Below, in pieces: positions 61,371 to 64,000 of a stretch of 64,000 nt of DNA. The position numbers were made by a program, and so were the translations under genes. This stretch comes from an uncultured Odoribacter sp. Lineage in GTDB: Bacteria; Bacteroidota; Bacteroidia; Bacteroidales; Marinifilaceae. Within the stretch, counting starts at the first letter, position 1. Every line of letters begins with the position of its first letter. Below the pieces are notes generated by a model that was not told the DNA's origin, did not search any database, and worked only from the letters and a program-made list of their open reading frames with translations. The stretch spans positions 1 through 64,000 of the forward strand of contig CAJURM010000009.1 in NCBI GenBank assembly GCA_910589025.1. Direction: 5' to 3'.

Positions 61371-61519
61371 AAGGGGTACAACAAGTTTCTTAAACTCTAA
61401 AATAAAACATGTCTCTTTGAGGATTTTGAGCACCCTCTTTGGCTTGAACGGTTCTCAGGAAGGTTTTAACAAAAAAAGTCAGCAAAGGTGTCAAATGCTA
61501 ATAAAAATGTATAGCCCAA

Positions 61520-63115
61520 ATGTTAGATATTATACAAACTAATCCTTATCATCTTTTAGGTATCTATGCAAACTCGCTTACGAAAGAGCGGGTGGCAAAT
61601 TATAATAGGCTAAAAGCCTTCCTTAAGGTGGGGAAAGCTGTTTCATTTCAATTGGATTTACCTTTATTATTGCCACCTATCAATCGTACTGTAGAAATCG
61701 TTTCAGAAGCAGATGCAAAATTGACATTACCTAATGAACAGCTTCGTTATGCCCAATTTTGGTTCATTAAAGCAACACCATTGGATGAAATTGCCCTAAA
61801 TCATTTAATTGCCGGAGACATCGACGGTGCATTATCAATATGGGAAAAGAAAGAAAATGTTTCATCTTTGCAAAATCGTATCGTATGTGCATTGATTCAA
61901 AACAATTACACAGAGACATTCGTTTGTGCGGATAAACTCTATTCTCTTTATTCAGCCGATTTTGTAAATATCGTTTTAGGGAAAAATCATACAATAAACA
62001 CAGAAAAATTAGAGTATTGCTTCCTGGACGAACTTTGTTCTGCAATTGGTGCAAATATAATTTTACCTTATATATTAAACAATAATTGGAAGCAATATAT
62101 TGAAAACCAATCAGTCAATCCCATAGTTGACACTCTACAGACGGCGATTGATACCGCAAAATCATCGAAAGGCAAGGGAATTACTGCACGTTATAATGCT
62201 GGAGTCAAATTAATGAATGACACAAAGGCTGCTCTTGCCCAACTCCAAATGTTGCTTACAGATGCCGATTTGCAATATCAATTGATTGCAGACAAACTTG
62301 GCTTGGAAATTCTTCAATGTGGCATTGACTATTATAATGGCTCTGAAGTTGCAGATGCAGCTTATAAGGCTATGAAACTACAGACTTATGCCTTATCTGT
62401 CGTTGTTGGAAAGATGGCTAAAGACCGCTGCCAGGAGAATGTGGATATATTACAAAATATTATAGACAATCTTCCTCCAGTAGAAGTGTTTGCAGAGGAT
62501 AAAGCGATAAAAGAGGAATTGCGAAAGTTCTGCCAATTATCTGACAAAATTTGTCATGCAATGACTTTGCTAAATAATGCGAAACCACATCTTCAATCTA
62601 TAAAAGCAAAACTTGGGGCAGATAGTTCTTTCTATTTAAAATTATCAACACAAGTTGTAGGAAATGCTTTGCATAATGTTATAGAGGAGGTGAACAATGC
62701 ACAAAAAGATGAGACTCTTAGTGTTCAAGGAATACAGATACCAATATCTACGTTACTGGATAGAGAGACAAAGATTGTGCAAGTTAAAAGAGTATTGCAG
62801 GCAGCTTGGAATGCAACTAAAATTATGGACACTTTTGATATGGAGCAGAATTTCAAAATTAATAGATACAGTCCGAACCGTTCTGTTCTTAAAAACATGT
62901 GTGAGCAATTGGGAGTTCCCACAACCACATATACACCACGTTCTCAACCTATTCCAAGACTGACAAATCAAAGTCTAACTTCCAATAGTAATTCTATAAG
63001 TCCCTCAAAGAAAGAGCCTTCTGATTATTCGATTGCATTAATTGACTGGATGCTAATTGGTTGTATTGCAGTTGGAGTCATAGCCCTTATTATTTCTCGT
63101 CTTTTCGATAATTAA
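61520..63115 (+). CDS. J-domain-like, tail-anchored membrane protein
   Basis: Protein of 531 aa. It opens with NPYHLLGIYANSLTKERV (8-25), the helix I start of a J domain, and further J-like helices follow (to about 80), but the HPD motif is absent, so classical stimulation of Hsp70 is doubtful. The middle (about 90-460) is alpha-helical and TPR-like, then comes a Ser/Pro-rich linker and one C-terminal membrane segment (about 508-528, MLIGCIAVGVIALII), so the bulk faces the cytosol. The next gene starts 10 nt on and looks GrpE-like, which supports a chaperone role. Codon use is AT-rich like the rest of this segment. Confidence 0.65.
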   Translation: MLDIIQTNPYHLLGIYANSLTKERVANYNRLKAFLKVGKAVSFQLDLPLLLPPINRTVEIVSEADAKLTLPNEQLRYAQFWFIKATPLDEIALNHLIAGDIDGALSIWEKKENVSSLQNRIVCALIQNNYTETFVCADKLYSLYSADFVNIVLGKNHTINTEKLEYCFLDELCSAIGANIILPYILNNNWKQYIENQSVNPIVDTLQTAIDTAKSSKGKGITARYNAGVKLMNDTKAALAQLQMLLTDADLQYQLIADKLGLEILQCGIDYYNGSEVADAAYKAMKLQTYALSVVVGKMAKDRCQENVDILQNIIDNLPPVEVFAEDKAIKEELRKFCQLSDKICHAMTLLNNAKPHLQSIKAKLGADSSFYLKLSTQVVGNALHNVIEEVNNAQKDETLSVQGIQIPISTLLDRETKIVQVKRVLQAAWNATKIMDTFDMEQNFKINRYSPNRSVLKNMCEQLGVPTTTYTPRSQPIPRLTNQSLTSNSNSISPSKKEPSDYSIALIDWMLIGCIAVGVIALIISRLFDN

Positions 63116-63125
63116 AATTTATATA

Positions 63126-64000
63126 ATGAAAATACTATTATTTTTACCCATTATCCTCTTCCATTTGGCTGTAACCGGACAAATAGTAACCTATGAGATT
63201 TCTGCAATAGAAAAAAGTTTGGATACCATTCAATTAAAACAAGCGGAGCTTGATAAAAAGTTGCAGCAAGTGTTGATCGTTTTAAATAAGAGCAAACTTG
63301 ATATTCAGGCTTTAGGGCAACGTGACGAAGTTTTATATAGAAGTCTTGACAGCTTAAAAACTGTTTTTGATGGTCTGCAAAAAACTCAAACAGTAGCCCG
63401 AACTACAACTAACGGCAAAATACGAGAGACTAACAACATATTAGCCTCAACTCAATCCGTTGTAAAGAACCGTACCATAGGGGGTGGAATCATCATTATT
63501 ATCATCCTATTTACATTGTCGGTTATTTCCTGGTATCTAACTAAACGAATCAAACAAGGAAATTCCTCTATTGACAAGGTTCGCAAGGCACAGGATGCTT
63601 TACAGACAGCTCACTTAAAGATGCAAGAAGTGGCTGTTAAACTGGATCATCGGATGATGGAATTGTTTGAGAGACAAATGGTGTCTGCTTCTATAACAGC
63701 GATGGGGACACAAATAGATCACTCATTAGTATTAAAAGTGGCGGATGAGATTGTGAGAATTGAAATGAATCTGTCTCGAATGGATGCTTCCATTAAGGGG
63801 TATAAACAGTTGATAAAGGCGGTTCAACGAATAAAGGATAATTTTAATGCTAATGGTTATGAGATTGTGGATATGTTAGGTAAACCATACGTAGCTGGAA
63901 TAAAAGCAGCTGTTACTTTTATAATAGATGAGAATCTTGAACATGGGCAGCAGATTATAACAAAGATTATAAAGCCTCAGATAAACTATCAGCAACAAAT
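63126..64000 (+). CDS. Membrane-anchored GrpE-like protein (runs off the window)
   Basis: At least 291 aa from ATG 63126; the frame is open to the window end. A signal-like hydrophobic N-terminus (1-18), a coiled coil (about 24-110), one membrane segment with six consecutive Ile (about 117-139), a second coiled coil (about 145-200) and then a region resembling GrpE: ADEIVRIEMNLSRMD (206-220), GYEIVDMLGKPYVAG (244-258) and GQQIITKIIKPQINY (274-288), like the GrpE helix pair and beta domain. It is coupled to the J-like gene. GrpE similarity was judged by eye and is moderate. Confidence 0.6.
   Translation, partial: MKILLFLPIILFHLAVTGQIVTYEISAIEKSLDTIQLKQAELDKKLQQVLIVLNKSKLDIQALGQRDEVLYRSLDSLKTVFDGLQKTQTVARTTTNGKIRETNNILASTQSVVKNRTIGGGIIIIIILFTLSVISWYLTKRIKQGNSSIDKVRKAQDALQTAHLKMQEVAVKLDHRMMELFERQMVSASITAMGTQIDHSLVLKVADEIVRIEMNLSRMDASIKGYKQLIKAVQRIKDNFNANGYEIVDMLGKPYVAGIKAAVTFIIDENLEHGQQIITKIIKPQINYQQQ

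Overview
The window looks like the chromosome of a member of the Bacteroidota, most likely Bacteroidales and perhaps the Odoribacter/Butyricimonas group (an inference from gene content). Promoters follow the TTG/TTTG, 19-21 bp, TAnnTTTG pattern. Typical lineage markers are present: Cys-Asp-rich lipoproteins, DUF6266 proteins, the divergent tsaD/tamB pair, a serC-serA-DUF1015 operon and an M16 peptidase pair.

Region 1 (1-15.6 kb) is mostly housekeeping. It holds ftsY, a low-molecular-weight phosphatase, a DEAD-box helicase, a DUF5063 gene with a DEDDy exonuclease, and a GAF protein with a histidine kinase whose receiver domain is degenerate. An RNA cluster follows (SRP RNA and two tRNA-Thr), then GNAT, metallo-beta-lactamase-fold and VOC enzymes, a small transaldolase, a TsaC-type protein, the TrkH/TrkA potassium system, comEC, def, ruvX and a DivIC-like gene. 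Region 2 (15.7-31.7 kb) is metabolic. It has carbamate kinase and ornithine carbamoyltransferase, a STAS protein, gcvT, serC-serA-DUF1015, a NatAB-like ABC exporter, a biotin-dependent carboxyltransferase with its biotin carrier, two M16 peptidases and an NMO/FabK-like flavoenzyme. Region 3 (31.7-42.7 kb) has an MFS transporter, a GH20 lipoprotein, an atypical CDF transporter, RidA, an apparently self-regulated tetR next to a lipoprotein gene, a redox cluster (exported flavodoxin, membrane polyferredoxin, Tat-type aldo/keto reductase with ferredoxin tail, ECF-S-like protein) and tRNA-Gly/tRNA-Tyr. Region 4 (42.8-55.6 kb) has a 2-hydroxyacid dehydrogenase, tsaD, tamB, a fused nucleoside kinase, a lytic transglycosylase, a MATE exporter, a YqeY protein and dgt.

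Region 5 (55.7 kb to the end) is an accessory segment that is visibly more AT-rich. It has two DUF6266 genes (a third, broken copy lies near 23.5 kb), a KilA-N protein, a 22-bp tandem repeat, a coiled-coil/DUF2335 membrane bicistron, and two copies of a roughly 250-nt leader. Each leader copy has its own promoter and sits before a different lipoprotein gene. The helices of the two copies are kept by compensatory base changes, and they contain a possible pseudoknot that competes with a hairpin just before the gene. This looks like a structured regulatory RNA and is the best candidate here for something undescribed. The right edge carries a tail-anchored J-like protein and a membrane-anchored GrpE-like protein that runs off the window, suggesting a dedicated membrane Hsp70 system.

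All calls come from reading the sequence. No database search or RNA folding was run.
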